A stretch of DNA of 64,000 nucleotides, taken from positions 248,001 to 312,000 of the forward strand of contig CALRBF010000001.1 of NCBI GenBank assembly GCA_943354045.1, written 5' to 3'. A program made the position numbers and the translations under genes. Position 1 is the stretch's first letter, and each line of letters begins with the position of its first letter. The notes under the pieces are model-generated. The model made no database searches. It was given only the letters and a program-made list of their open reading frames with translations, and was not told where the DNA came from. Source of the DNA: Parcubacteria group bacterium (lineage in GTDB: Bacteria; Patescibacteria; Paceibacteria; SW-4-49-11). Positions 1 through 8,364 of this stretch are shown one piece after another.

Positions 1-554
1 ATTTTTTTCACCAAAGGATGCTTGAAATACTTGGATACATAGCGATCCATATCACTAAAGACCGATAACTTAGACCCTTCAATCATAGTCCGGAAATTAA
101 TAAAGTCAAAGATAGAATTATAATTCTTATACATAAATCCATCTTTGGCAATCTCATATTGCTGACGAGCTTTATCCAAATATTCCCGAAGCCTATCCCC
201 TGCTCCTGGTTCTAACTCCTCTAAGGTAGGAATATCTTTATCCAAATCAGAGAACATATCGACAATTTTATTATCATCTTTAAAAAATATTCGATAAGAT
301 GGAGCAAGCCGAATTAACTCTAAATGATCCTCCACCTTTTCCCCCATAAAAGAAAAGAAATTCTCAAAAATATCCGGCATCAAATACCAAGAAGGTCCCA
401 TATCAAAACGAAACCCCTCAGCCTCAAAGACATTAGCCCTCCCCCCAAGGGTCTTATTCTTTTCATATAAAGTCACCTCATATCCTTTACGGGACAGAAT
501 ACAGGCTGTCGCAAGCCCTCCAATACCCCCACCAATTACAATCACTTTTTGCAT
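1..554 (-). CDS. Phytoene desaturase-like FAD oxidoreductase (N-terminal part, runs off the window)
   Basis: About 184 N-terminal residues are present; the rest lies beyond the left edge. The protein opens with a Rossmann FAD-binding motif (VIVIGGGIGGLATA, residues 4-17). It continues with the ALGGRA-like segment (TLGGRANVFEAEGFRFDMGP) that is typical of CrtI-type phytoene desaturases and related amine-oxidase-like enzymes. CrtI enzymes desaturate phytoene on the way to carotenoids. The membership in the FAD amine-oxidase/CrtI superfamily is seen clearly, but the substrate is inference because the C-terminus is missing. A TATACT -10-like box lies upstream on the minus strand near 585. Confidence 0.75.
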   Translation of the reverse strand, partial: MQKVIVIGGGIGGLATACILSRKGYEVTLYEKNKTLGGRANVFEAEGFRFDMGPSWYLMPDIFENFFSFMGEKVEDHLELIRLAPSYRIFFKDDNKIVDMFSDLDKDIPTLEELEPGAGDRLREYLDKARQQYEIAKDGFMYKNYNSIFDFINFRTMIEGSKLSVFSDMDRYVSKYFKHPLVKK

Positions 555-640
555 ATATACGACATTAAATTAATTATATATAGTATATCACAGATAAACT
601 TCTTTATGATACACTATAAACGACCCCTGTAAAATTTTTA

Positions 641-814
641 ATGACCGATCAAGAACTTCTCCTAATTGGAGCCGCTCTTTTATACCTAACAAGTATATAT
701 CTATCATTTTTGTATAGGGTAAAAAAGTGGGAAATTTACGATACATTTACGCCCTATGACTTTTTCTTCCTGTGGGGCACAGGAACAATCATTGCCTCAT
801 TTTTCTTCAAATAA
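641..814 (+). CDS. Small two-helix membrane protein (57 aa)
   Basis: A 57-residue frame starts with ATG at 641 and ends with TAA at 812-814. It has two hydrophobic stretches (about residues 5-24 and 42-56) joined by a charged loop containing KKWEIYDTF. A terminator hairpin follows directly, which supports transcription as a single small gene. I do not recognise the family. It starts about 85 nt from the divergent phytoene desaturase-like gene. Confidence 0.5.
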   Translation: MTDQELLLIGAALLYLTSIYLSFLYRVKKWEIYDTFTPYDFFFLWGTGTIIASFFFK

Positions 815-825
815 ACACATACTAC

Positions 826-854
826 GCCTCCCGATTCCGTCGTGAGGCTTTTTT
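826..854 (+). terminator. Rho-independent terminator after the small membrane protein
   Basis: GCCTC at 826-830 pairs with GAGGC at 844-848 and is followed by a run of six T. It closes the 641-814 gene. Confidence 0.6.
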
Positions 855-858
855 GTAT

Positions 859-888
859 AAAAACCGCCGAGCCCACAAAGACTCGGCG
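859..888 (-). terminator. Terminator of the minus-strand DUF1653-like gene
   Basis: Read on the minus strand, CGCCGAG and CTCGGCG (865-888) form a perfect 7-bp stem, followed by GTTTTTAT. It lies about 90 nt past the stop of the 979-1257 gene. Confidence 0.6.
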
Positions 889-978
889 AAGAGGTTGAGA
901 TGAGGACTCAGTCAGCAGCCCAGCGGCGACCCATCGGAAAATACCATCATCCGCATCTTTAGAGGTGGGTTTTTTCTT

Positions 979-1257
979 TTATTTTAGCAAAATAAATCTC
1001 GGACCTATCGAACCATCCCCCTTTGTCACCTCAGTAAGCCAACCATTCTCACCATAGACTTTTCGTGCCCAAGTAATACCAGAGTCTAGATTACGATATA
1101 TCACCACAACTTCTTCGTCCCATTCAGATAAAGCCAGGGAGATAATCTCATATATACTTGTCAAATTACGCCAATTGACATATTGCCCTCCCACAATAAT
1201 CTGAGACGATAATGAATCAATTTTAGATTGTAATTCGGTATTAGAGATATGACCCAT
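979..1257 (-). CDS. DUF1653-like small protein (92 aa)
   Basis: The middle and C-terminal half (GGQYVNWRNLTSIYEIISLA, then EVVVIYRNLDSGITWARKV and GWLTEV) match the layout of DUF1653 proteins. In that family a Gly-x-Tyr-x-x-Tyr/Trp start is followed by a 'vVvYr' strand and a Trp-Ala-Arg-Pro-like element. The biochemical function of the family is not established to my knowledge. The N-terminal 20 residues are polar and probably helical. The gene is followed by a poly-T stretch and then a strong terminator. Family assignment is by eye and could be wrong. Confidence 0.6.
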   Translation of the reverse strand: MGHISNTELQSKIDSLSSQIIVGGQYVNWRNLTSIYEIISLALSEWDEEVVVIYRNLDSGITWARKVYGENGWLTEVTKGDGSIGPRFILLK

Positions 1258-1281
1258 ATTATATTATTTAACTTTGTTTTA

Positions 1282-1782
1282 TTATATTATCTTACTCCGT
1301 ACAAAACAATAATATCGATAAATCCAAAATCCATATATTAGAGTAACTATAATATACAGTACTCTCAACCAAATCCAATATTGAGGCTCTAAGTTTTCAC
1401 GGAAAACCAAACCAAAAGGATACCAATATTCTCGATTCAAGTAATTCACAGCCAAATAATTCTGAAGGGATGTAATAACACATCCCCCCAATACACTTTG
1501 GGACAATGCAATTGCAAAGGTAAAGAATAAAATACCCAATTTAGCATATAAGACGATACGACTATACACCGTGTCTAATACAATTTTCTTTTGAGGGAAA
1601 ATTATATACTCTAATAGAATACACAAAGCAATCACCCAAAAAATAATCCAGTAACTTGGATTATGAAGTCTATCTATCCATTGATTAATTTGTAGGGCAA
1701 TTTGAGGATTCATATATCCCATATTATACCAGTTGATATGAATTTGCATAGAAGCTGTATGAAATGAAAAGATCGTAGACAA
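1282..1782 (-). CDS. Small integral membrane protein (about 166 aa), unknown function
   Basis: Three to four hydrophobic helices are visible (around residues 44-62, 77-97, 137-157). Between helices two and three lies the sequence SQSVLGGCVITSLQNYL, which recalls small membrane proteins of the DUF2784 kind, but the resemblance is weak. The start is uncertain: Met21 or Met24 (MGYMNPQ) would give a more usual N-terminus than the first Met. It lies 24 nt upstream of the DUF1653-like gene on the same strand, so the two may be co-transcribed. A mosaic repeat begins 9 nt beyond its 5' end. Confidence 0.6.
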   Translation of the reverse strand: MSTIFSFHTASMQIHINWYNMGYMNPQIALQINQWIDRLHNPSYWIIFWVIALCILLEYIIFPQKKIVLDTVYSRIVLYAKLGILFFTFAIALSQSVLGGCVITSLQNYLAVNYLNREYWYPFGLVFRENLEPQYWIWLRVLYIIVTLIYGFWIYRYYCFVRSKII

Positions 1783-1790
1783 ATTATACT

Positions 1791-1946
1791 TTCGTAGCGG
1801 AGGGTTTATCCCTCCACTATTGTCCTTATTTGGTACTAAAATTCCCCTCTTGAGGGCTTTAAGTCCCTCCTATATTTATTTAGGAGGTGGGTCCGTCGAT
1901 AGACGGTGGGGTGGAATACAGGCGACTGAAAGGTCGCCCCTACGAA
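1791..1946. repeat. Mosaic hairpin repeat, copy R1
   Basis: The element is bounded by TTCGTAG (1791) and CTACGAA (1940-1946). Inside it is a chain of short GC-rich palindromes: GGAGGG/CCCTCC (1799-1815), GAGGG/CCCTC (1852-1868), CCTCCTA/TTAGGAGG around 1866-1887, CCGTC/GACGG (1893-1906) and GGCGAC/GTCGCC (1921-1938). The same modules recur in eight other intergenic places in this window. A 30-nt stretch at 1862-1891 is identical to copy R6. Confidence 0.8.
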
Positions 1947-2038
1947 AACTCATAGCCTCCCAATTTTTATTTTTACGTAATAGCCCTGAATAAGATGAGA
2001 TACATCGTAGACATAGAGGATAGTAGTAGATAGTAATA

Positions 2039-2066
2039 CAGAGAGGAGCCGTGAGGCTCCTCTCTG
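2039..2066. other. Strong 12-bp hairpin without a T-tract
   Basis: CAGAGAGGAGCC (2039-2050) and GGCTCCTCTCTG (2055-2066) form a perfect 12-bp stem with a GTGA loop. There is no poly-T on either side, so it is not a standard terminator. It may be the 5' domain of the RNA suggested next. Confidence 0.6.
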
Positions 2067-2188
2067 TATAGAGAATAGGATATGATACACATATATTGAT
2101 TTTAAATAGTCTTACTCTGATTAAAGAATGAGACTATTTAATATCTGAAAGAAGGAAATTCCCACACACACCCTCCCTTCCTTTCCAC

Positions 2189-2228
2189 AGTCCCGCCCGC
2201 AATACAGCGCTGGGACTTTTTTTTATAT
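2189..2228 (+). terminator. Rho-independent terminator
   Basis: AGTCCC (2189-2194) pairs with GGGACT (2212-2217) and is followed by eight T. No plus-strand gene precedes it, which is why a small RNA is suspected upstream. Confidence 0.65.
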
Positions 2229-2306
2229 ATATTCTGGATGTCGTGACAGATAATCTACTAGTCTCTCGGCTATATATTGACTAGAATCTATAATAATATC
2301 TACACC
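2223..2306 (-). pseudogene. Degenerate C-terminal end of a glutamate-racemase-like gene
   Basis: The minus strand encodes GVDIIIDSSQYIAERLVDYL and then SRHPEYI before a TAA at 2223-2225. That pattern (hydrophobic strand, Asp-Ser, helix, Tyr-Leu, His-Pro-Glu) is how many MurI glutamate racemases end. Upstream sequence does not continue in this frame: another frame is open but then stops. The fragment is best read as a gene relic. The family assignment is by resemblance only. Confidence 0.3.
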
Positions 2307-2390
2307 AAAAATTTGTTATACCGATAAGTCCTGGAAAGCTTAAATACCGTATTGTATAACCAAAACATTTGAGATATTCTTGATAAAATC

Positions 2391-3284
2391 CTATCCTATC
2401 TGTTGTAATATAGTTTGCATTACTTGTTCTACTTTTATACTATTGGGTTCTGGGTGAAATTCAAGCTCAGTATCGCTTACTTGTATACGATTATTGTTGT
2501 TCGACTGTATACTATTAGATTTAATCTTTTGCATTTGTCCCCATCGAGCTACTCTATTCCAAATATGTATGGAGAATTTAGTTAATATATTCTCTAGCCA
2601 AGTTTTTATGGTATAGGACTGGAGATGATTGAATATAGGGTATTGGCGCGCCTTGGCTTGGGGGAATAATTCTCTTGTCCACATATTATCTTGCCAGAAT
2701 TTGTCTAATAATTGCTGTGAATTTGCTCCTATTGCGATATAATCTGCATATAATTGGGCTGAATATATATTATGGTCGGAGCGTTTGAGATTATTCTCGG
2801 TGATATAATGATTGAGGCAAAAACGATTTTCTTCCATTTCTCCTGAGCGACGTATTCCGAGTATTTGGGTGATACTGGTAATCAGAAATCTTGCTATCCA
2901 TAAATGCTGATTTTTGGTGATAATAAATATATCGATATCACTCCTTTTTTTGGTATTACCAGTGCTAAAACTGGATGAACCAGCCAGGAATATACCTCGT
3001 ATATACGGTATACTTATTAATAGTCGCCCATATTGGCTAATTCTCCTATAGCGACGTATAGATTCTCGTCCTTTTTCTTGTCTTAAGATTAATAATTCAT
3101 CAAAAGAATCTATCAGCCCATAGAGACCATATTGAGTCTTTATTTGGGGAATTTTAGCGATTTGAGAAGGCAATTCTTGTAAAGTATATTGTATATTGAT
3201 TTGATAGCGATATATTTCCTCCAGAGTGAGCAATCTTTTTTGGGAAGCGGCATAGGCAAAAGTTTGAAGTAATGTATGATGCAT
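2391..3284 (-). CDS. Pol-beta superfamily nucleotidyltransferase (297 aa)
   Basis: The minimal nucleotidyltransferase signature GSSSFSTGNTKKRSDIDIFI (about residues 101-120) gives the Gly-Ser helix turn and the Asp-x-Asp metal pair used to transfer a nucleotide. The N-terminal 90 residues are helical and the C-terminal third is basic with an Asn-rich linker. Proteins of this layout occur as stand-alone genes in many Patescibacteria; the acceptor substrate is unknown. The CCA-adding enzyme is unlikely because its other motifs are absent. It is last in the run that starts with xseA, 33 nt after uvrA. Confidence 0.7.
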   Translation of the reverse strand: MHHTLLQTFAYAASQKRLLTLEEIYRYQINIQYTLQELPSQIAKIPQIKTQYGLYGLIDSFDELLILRQEKGRESIRRYRRISQYGRLLISIPYIRGIFLAGSSSFSTGNTKKRSDIDIFIITKNQHLWIARFLITSITQILGIRRSGEMEENRFCLNHYITENNLKRSDHNIYSAQLYADYIAIGANSQQLLDKFWQDNMWTRELFPQAKARQYPIFNHLQSYTIKTWLENILTKFSIHIWNRVARWGQMQKIKSNSIQSNNNNRIQVSDTELEFHPEPNSIKVEQVMQTILQQIG

Positions 3285-3317
3285 ATTGGTATATAATTAT
3301 ACCTATTATACCATACT

Positions 3318-6161
3318 TTATACTAATGCTTTGAGATATTGCCCGGTATAGCTCTTAGTATTCTTGGCTATTTGCTTAGGTGTCCCCTCTGCTACTACAG
3401 TTCCTCCTTTTGCCCCTCCTTCTGGTCCAATATCAATAATATGATCTGAGCTTTTGATAATATCAAGATTATGTTCAATAATAAGTATACTATTTCCCTT
3501 GTCTGCTAATTGATGTAGTACTCTTAGCAATTTTGCTACATCTTCAAAATGGAGTCCAGTTGTTGGCTCATCCAGTATATACAGAGTTTTACCCGTGGCT
3601 CTCTTGGATAATTCGGTAGCAAGTTTAATTCGCTGAGCCTCTCCTCCTGAGAGATATGGGGCGGGTTGTCCAAGCTTCATATATCCAAGACCTACATCAT
3701 AAAGAGTAGCTAATTTATCTTTAAGACTTGGTATGGATTTGAAGAATTCTAAAGCCGTCTCTACATCCATATCCAGTATATCGGCTATGGTTTTACCTTT
3801 ATAGAGAATTTGTAATACTTCTTTATTATAGCGTTTACCATGACAATCTTCACAATCTACATAAATATCCGGAAGGAAATTCATTTCAATTTTGAGTACT
3901 CCATCTCCTTTACAGGTTTCACAACGTCCACCTTTGACATTAAAACTAAAGCGACCTGTTTGATAACCTTTGAGTTGGGCTTCAGGAGTACGAGCAAATA
4001 AGTCTCTCACAACTGTGAATAATCCGGTATAAGTGGCAGGATTAGATCGTGGAGTTCTTCCAATTGGGGACTGATCAATATTCACCATTTTATCAATATT
4101 CTGTACTCCCGTAATATCTTTGAATTTTCCTGGCAAATCTTTAGCTCCATATAATGTATGGGCTATATGTTTATATAAGATATCTTGTATCAGGGTACTT
4201 TTACCTGATCCTGATACTCCTGTCACACATACCATTTGTCCAAGAGGAATTTGAACATCTATATTCTTGAGATTATTCTCAGCAGCTCCCTTTATATGTA
4301 TGAATTGTCCATTGCTTTTGCGATATTTTTTGGGTACTTGAATTTGTCTTCTTCCGGACAAATAATCGGCGGTAAGACTTTCTTTTTCCATAAATTCGGC
4401 TGGAGTTCCTTTGGCAATAATACGCCCTCCAGCAGCTCCTGCCCCTGGCCCTACATCAATCACATAATCTGAAGCTCGAATAGTATCCTCATCATGTTCT
4501 ACGACGATGACGGTATTCCCAAGATCCCGTAAGTGCTGTAAGGTTTGTATAAGTCGATTATTATCTCGCTGATGTAATCCAATAGATGGCTCATCTAATA
4601 TATATAATACCCCCATAAGTCCTGAGCCAATTTGGGTTGCAAGCCGAATACGCTGTGCCTCTCCTCCGGAGAGAGTATTACTGGATCTATCTAAGGTAAG
4701 ATAATCAAGTCCTACATTGAGGAGGAATTTGAGTCGAGACTGTATTTCTTTGAATATTGGAGTACTGATCGCAATATCTCGCTCGGTAAAATATTCTTTA
4801 TTTTCTTGTACCTTAGCGACATAAGCAGATAATTCATCAATACTCATATTAACTATTTGGTCTATCGTTTTATGAGCAACTTGTACGGAAAGAAATTGTT
4901 TTTTTAATCTTTTACCATTACAGGCTGAACAGATGGTATTCAGCATATATTTTTCAATTTCTGTTCGTATAAAGTCTGAGTCAGTTTCTTGATAACGGCG
5001 CAAAAGATTTGGGATTACTCCTTCATAGGTGGTTTCCATCTTATGCCCCCCTGATTGTATCGGCACTTTCATAGGAGTATTAGATCCATATAAAACAAAA
5101 TGTAAATCTTCTGCAGGTAAATCTTGTATCGGAGTGGTGAGACTAATACCTTTGATATCAGCAGCAGCTTCTAGAATTTTCATATACCAACCAAAGGCTC
5201 CTTTTTGTTTACCCACTCCCCAAGGCTTGATAGCTCCCTGATTAATAGTAAGCCGAGGATTTGGTATGACTAAATCGGCTGAAATTTCTAGAGTATATCC
5301 AAGCCCATCACAAGTAGCACAAGCTCCATGCGGGCTATTAAATGAAAAGTTGCGAGTTTCTAGCTCTCCAAAACTTTCCCCTGATTCCATTATATATTTT
5401 TCACTCATTAACTCATCACGATACAAATTTTTATTCTTTTCTAATATTTCAGAAATAATAAGCATTCCCTCTCCGAGACGCAAAGCAGTTTCTACAGAAT
5501 CTAATATACGAGCTGCCTCAAAACCAGAAGAATCTAATAATCTATCTATGACTAACTCAATAGAATGTTTTTTTTGCTTATCGAGATTAAGATCTAGGGC
5601 TTCTTCGGTCAAATACACGATTCCATCTACGCGAAGTCGCATAAATCCATCTTGAAAAGCTTTTTGTATAGCTCCTTTATGTTCTCCTTTTTTATCCCGA
5701 ATAATAGGAGCCAATATCATTATTTGCTTATCTTTGTAGCGAGCCACTATATCTGCCATTTGTTTGGCATCTTGCATACGAATTAATTCTCCGGTATCAG
5801 GGTTAAATGGAATTCCAACTCGAGCATATAATAATCTCAAATAATCATAAATCTCTGTTACTGTACCCACAGTAGAGCGGGGGTTTCTCGACACGCTTTT
5901 TTGGTCAATAGAAATAGCAGGAGATAATCCTTCTATCACATCGACATCTGGCTTATCCATCATTCCTAAAAATTGACGAGCATAGGCTGAAAGACTTTCG
6001 ACATAACGCCTTTGTCCTTCGGCATAAATAGTATCAAAGGCAAGAGAAGATTTCCCTGACCCTGAAAGTCCCGTAATCACCACGAGTTTATCTCGAGGTA
6101 TAGTAATATCGATATTCTTGAGATTATGTACACGGGCTCCCTTGATTCTAATTTCATTCAT
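3318..6161 (-). CDS. uvrA: Excinuclease ABC subunit A
   Basis: UvrA is the dimeric ATPase that finds bulky DNA lesions and loads UvrB in nucleotide excision repair. At 947 residues it has the full family length. Two ABC modules are visible: Walker A GLSGSGKSS at 31-39 and GVSGSGKST in the second half. Each module has its own signature (NTLSGGEAQRIRLA; YLSGGEAQRIKLA) and Walker B (YILDEPSIGLH; YILDEPTTGLH). Cys pairs for the zinc modules are present, including CSACNGKR and CETCKGDG...CEDCHGKR. uvrB and uvrC are not in the window. The gene starts 3 nt after the glycosyltransferase stop. Confidence 0.97.
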   Translation of the reverse strand: MNEIRIKGARVHNLKNIDITIPRDKLVVITGLSGSGKSSLAFDTIYAEGQRRYVESLSAYARQFLGMMDKPDVDVIEGLSPAISIDQKSVSRNPRSTVGTVTEIYDYLRLLYARVGIPFNPDTGELIRMQDAKQMADIVARYKDKQIMILAPIIRDKKGEHKGAIQKAFQDGFMRLRVDGIVYLTEEALDLNLDKQKKHSIELVIDRLLDSSGFEAARILDSVETALRLGEGMLIISEILEKNKNLYRDELMSEKYIMESGESFGELETRNFSFNSPHGACATCDGLGYTLEISADLVIPNPRLTINQGAIKPWGVGKQKGAFGWYMKILEAAADIKGISLTTPIQDLPAEDLHFVLYGSNTPMKVPIQSGGHKMETTYEGVIPNLLRRYQETDSDFIRTEIEKYMLNTICSACNGKRLKKQFLSVQVAHKTIDQIVNMSIDELSAYVAKVQENKEYFTERDIAISTPIFKEIQSRLKFLLNVGLDYLTLDRSSNTLSGGEAQRIRLATQIGSGLMGVLYILDEPSIGLHQRDNNRLIQTLQHLRDLGNTVIVVEHDEDTIRASDYVIDVGPGAGAAGGRIIAKGTPAEFMEKESLTADYLSGRRQIQVPKKYRKSNGQFIHIKGAAENNLKNIDVQIPLGQMVCVTGVSGSGKSTLIQDILYKHIAHTLYGAKDLPGKFKDITGVQNIDKMVNIDQSPIGRTPRSNPATYTGLFTVVRDLFARTPEAQLKGYQTGRFSFNVKGGRCETCKGDGVLKIEMNFLPDIYVDCEDCHGKRYNKEVLQILYKGKTIADILDMDVETALEFFKSIPSLKDKLATLYDVGLGYMKLGQPAPYLSGGEAQRIKLATELSKRATGKTLYILDEPTTGLHFEDVAKLLRVLHQLADKGNSILIIEHNLDIIKSSDHIIDIGPEGGAKGGTVVAEGTPKQIAKNTKSYTGQYLKALV

Positions 6162-6164
6162 AGT

Positions 6165-7715
6165 CTATGATTTAGGATTATTACGAACTTTTGGAGTCAC
6201 CCAAAAGCCAAGATATTTACCAAATAATAATCTTGTTTGAGCCACAATAGCAGGAAAAGCTCCAAGAGTTAATGCTACAATAGGAATAAATATCCATTGC
6301 ACATACATCATAATAGTTCGCCAACGAGAATATTTGGTGGGTCTTGGAGGTAATAAGAGAATATTAATATAGGTTGTTACAATTAATCCCACCAAGGTAA
6401 TATTCATAATCATACCGGTATATTGGGGTAAATTATTAGAAAATACACTAGATTTAAAAGCAGCTCCTCCAAACCAAATAGGAAACCAAATAAATATTGC
6501 AAGTATAACAGCTGAAGTTGCCCAAGTATAATGACCTTCTATCATATTACCAATTCGGCGAATACGATCCCCCAAAGGAGCTTTTTTATTAATAGCATAT
6601 GATCGCATAGTAGTAGGCAAATTCTCAATTCCCCAGGCCCATCTTTGCATTTGCTTATATTGATTAATAAATGCCTGTATTGGATTATGTGCCTGTACTG
6701 CATCCAATGATACTGGAATATGAATGGGTATTACATCATAATCACCATTATGATAATCGACACATTTCCAATAAATTACAGAATCATCTGAAATCATATT
6801 TACTGGCCAATAATTTACATCTACAAGAGTTTTAAAACTCATAGAATGACTTGAGAAAGTGACCATTCTATCATAACGCACAGATTCCATCATATGCCAA
6901 AAGCTAGAGCTAATAGCAACAACGCGAGTAAAAGCAGGAGCATCCCAAATATTATTATGATACATTGGTAAGGGCTGATAACTATGATTATGGGGATTTT
7001 CTGAATACAAAAATTCATAGGTAAGAGCAGAAAAATATTTTGGATGAACAACAGTGTCACTGTCAAAAGCTGACATAATAGTTTTCTCAAAAGGAATTTG
7101 CTTTTGTTCTAAATAGATTTTTATTTGCTGTGCAGCATAAGTGGCATTAGCTCCCTTTACTTTCATTTCCCCTTCTATTCCATCAGGATGTGTGGTGACA
7201 ATAAAGTCTTGAAATACTCCTTTGAATTCTTTTTTGAGATAATTTTCTTTTTTCTGCCGAGCCCCCCCCTCTCTTTCCTCAGTGGCTACCACAACAATTA
7301 ATTTATCAAGTGGATATTCGCTTTGCGTCAATGACTGTATGCTTTGAGCCAATACTTCTGGTTCTTCATCATAGGTGAGAAACATAACAATATGTGTAAT
7401 ATCCTTAAATCCTGATAAAGCTTTTGCTTTAGCCAACCAGTCTTCTTTAATATCATGTTTCATTTGCCTGTAGGCTACTACTAAATGCACACTTAAATAT
7501 ATTGCTTTGAATAACCAATACAAGTCAAATATCAAAATAAATAAAGCTACCTGAAAGGGGATGAAAAATGATAATACAATAAGTCCAATAAAAGTTGTCC
7601 AGGTTAAAAATGCTGGCAGTATTTCAAAAAATCGCTGCCAAAATCTTTGCTTGGGATCAGTTGTTTTGGGATCAGGATATATATACATATAATTAACTAA
7701 TGATATTGGTGTCAA
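6165..7715 (-). CDS. Membrane-bound family 2 glycosyltransferase (516 aa)
   Basis: The layout is that of processive, cellulose-synthase-like GT2 enzymes. Two N-terminal helices (about 36-72) are followed by a cytoplasmic GT-A domain with FDSD (217-220), ISDDSVIYW (308-316) and the acceptor-site motif QMQRW (355-359). Three or four C-terminal helices end the protein. Such enzymes polymerise or transfer sugars at the inner face of the membrane for export. The sugar cannot be told from sequence. It overlaps the next membrane gene upstream by 23 nt, so the two are translationally coupled. Confidence 0.88.
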   Translation of the reverse strand: MTPISLVNYMYIYPDPKTTDPKQRFWQRFFEILPAFLTWTTFIGLIVLSFFIPFQVALFILIFDLYWLFKAIYLSVHLVVAYRQMKHDIKEDWLAKAKALSGFKDITHIVMFLTYDEEPEVLAQSIQSLTQSEYPLDKLIVVVATEEREGGARQKKENYLKKEFKGVFQDFIVTTHPDGIEGEMKVKGANATYAAQQIKIYLEQKQIPFEKTIMSAFDSDTVVHPKYFSALTYEFLYSENPHNHSYQPLPMYHNNIWDAPAFTRVVAISSSFWHMMESVRYDRMVTFSSHSMSFKTLVDVNYWPVNMISDDSVIYWKCVDYHNGDYDVIPIHIPVSLDAVQAHNPIQAFINQYKQMQRWAWGIENLPTTMRSYAINKKAPLGDRIRRIGNMIEGHYTWATSAVILAIFIWFPIWFGGAAFKSSVFSNNLPQYTGMIMNITLVGLIVTTYINILLLPPRPTKYSRWRTIMMYVQWIFIPIVALTLGAFPAIVAQTRLLFGKYLGFWVTPKVRNNPKS

Positions 7716-8073
7716 GTACTAACCACAAATAAACTCCTATTAAACTAATAGCGGCAATGCTCGCCCCAAATATCCAATACACTATTATATACTGTATTGA
7801 GGGGTTCGTAAACCTCTTTTGTATATACCAAATTCCAAATCCATTAATAGCTGAAATCAAAAGAGCATATATACCATATTGCCAAACATATTTTGCTGAA
7901 CCAATTACCGATACTCCTTCATAGGCATTAAACCCTATATTAATTCCCACTCTATCTCCGAATTGCATTTGTATACGAAGCAAAAACATTAGAATAATAA
8001 TACATAAAAGTGTCATAACTAATCCATATAGAATAGTAGTTATAGATAATTTGTAAGGAAGTTTTTGTATCAT
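7693..8073 (-). CDS. Small membrane protein (126 aa), unknown function
   Basis: Three hydrophobic helices are visible (about 10-32, 66-86, 98-119). Between the first and second is a soluble loop with GDRVGINIGFNAYEGVSVIG. It overlaps the glycosyltransferase start by 23 nt and the DciA-like gene end by 4 nt, so it sits inside a coupled operon. A partner role for the glycosyltransferase is possible but is inference. I do not recognise the family. Confidence 0.7.
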   Translation of the reverse strand: MIQKLPYKLSITTILYGLVMTLLCIIILMFLLRIQMQFGDRVGINIGFNAYEGVSVIGSAKYVWQYGIYALLISAINGFGIWYIQKRFTNPSIQYIIVYWIFGASIAAISLIGVYLWLVLDTNIIS

Positions 8074-8363
8074 CGCATTCGAATTTGTAATCTTTTTACT
8101 TCAAAATTAATGACATTAATGGCTTTGTTGAGAGCTTGTATAATATCAAATTCATATAATTTGAGCTTATGAGCTTCAAAATGTGAACCTACTATTACTG
8201 CCAGGGAACCTTGCTTTAGGGATATTGCCTCTGAGAATTGAAGCTCTTCAAAATCTGTTTGTACCAATTCATTATATAACATACAGACACGAGTACTTTC
8301 TACCTTCTTATACATATCAGAAGTTGCAGGATATTTTTGATTAAGAACTCCATTAATACGCAT
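8070..8363 (-). CDS. DciA/DUF721-like protein (97 aa)
   Basis: The C-terminal half (ISLKQGSLAVIVGSHFEAHK followed by LKLYEFDIIQALNKAINV and KRLQIRM) fits the DUF721 core: a 'gtL.V.v.s..~a.eL' strand-helix unit, a helix with Leu-Asn, and a final 'vk.i.~r' strand. DciA proteins of this family help load the replicative helicase DnaB in bacteria that lack DnaC/DnaI. The protein is short and the match is by eye. It starts 1 nt after the xseA stop codon and overlaps the next gene by 4 nt. Confidence 0.6.
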   Translation of the reverse strand: MRINGVLNQKYPATSDMYKKVESTRVCMLYNELVQTDFEELQFSEAISLKQGSLAVIVGSHFEAHKLKLYEFDIIQALNKAINVINFEVKRLQIRMR

Positions 8364-8364
8364 A

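Larger units (their letters stand above)
2039..2228 (+). ncRNA. Candidate small structured RNA
   Basis: No plausible reading frame exists on the plus strand here. Three hairpins follow one another: the 12-bp stem at 2039-2066, AAATAGTCT/AGACTATTT (about 2104-2142), and a T8 terminator at 2189-2228. I could not match it to SRP RNA, 6S, tmRNA or RNase P signatures. The call rests on structure alone. Confidence 0.25.

Noticed and set aside
2391..3284. CCA-adding enzyme or poly(A) polymerase
   Set aside because: Only the minimal nucleotidyltransferase motif is present; the other conserved motifs of that class are missing.
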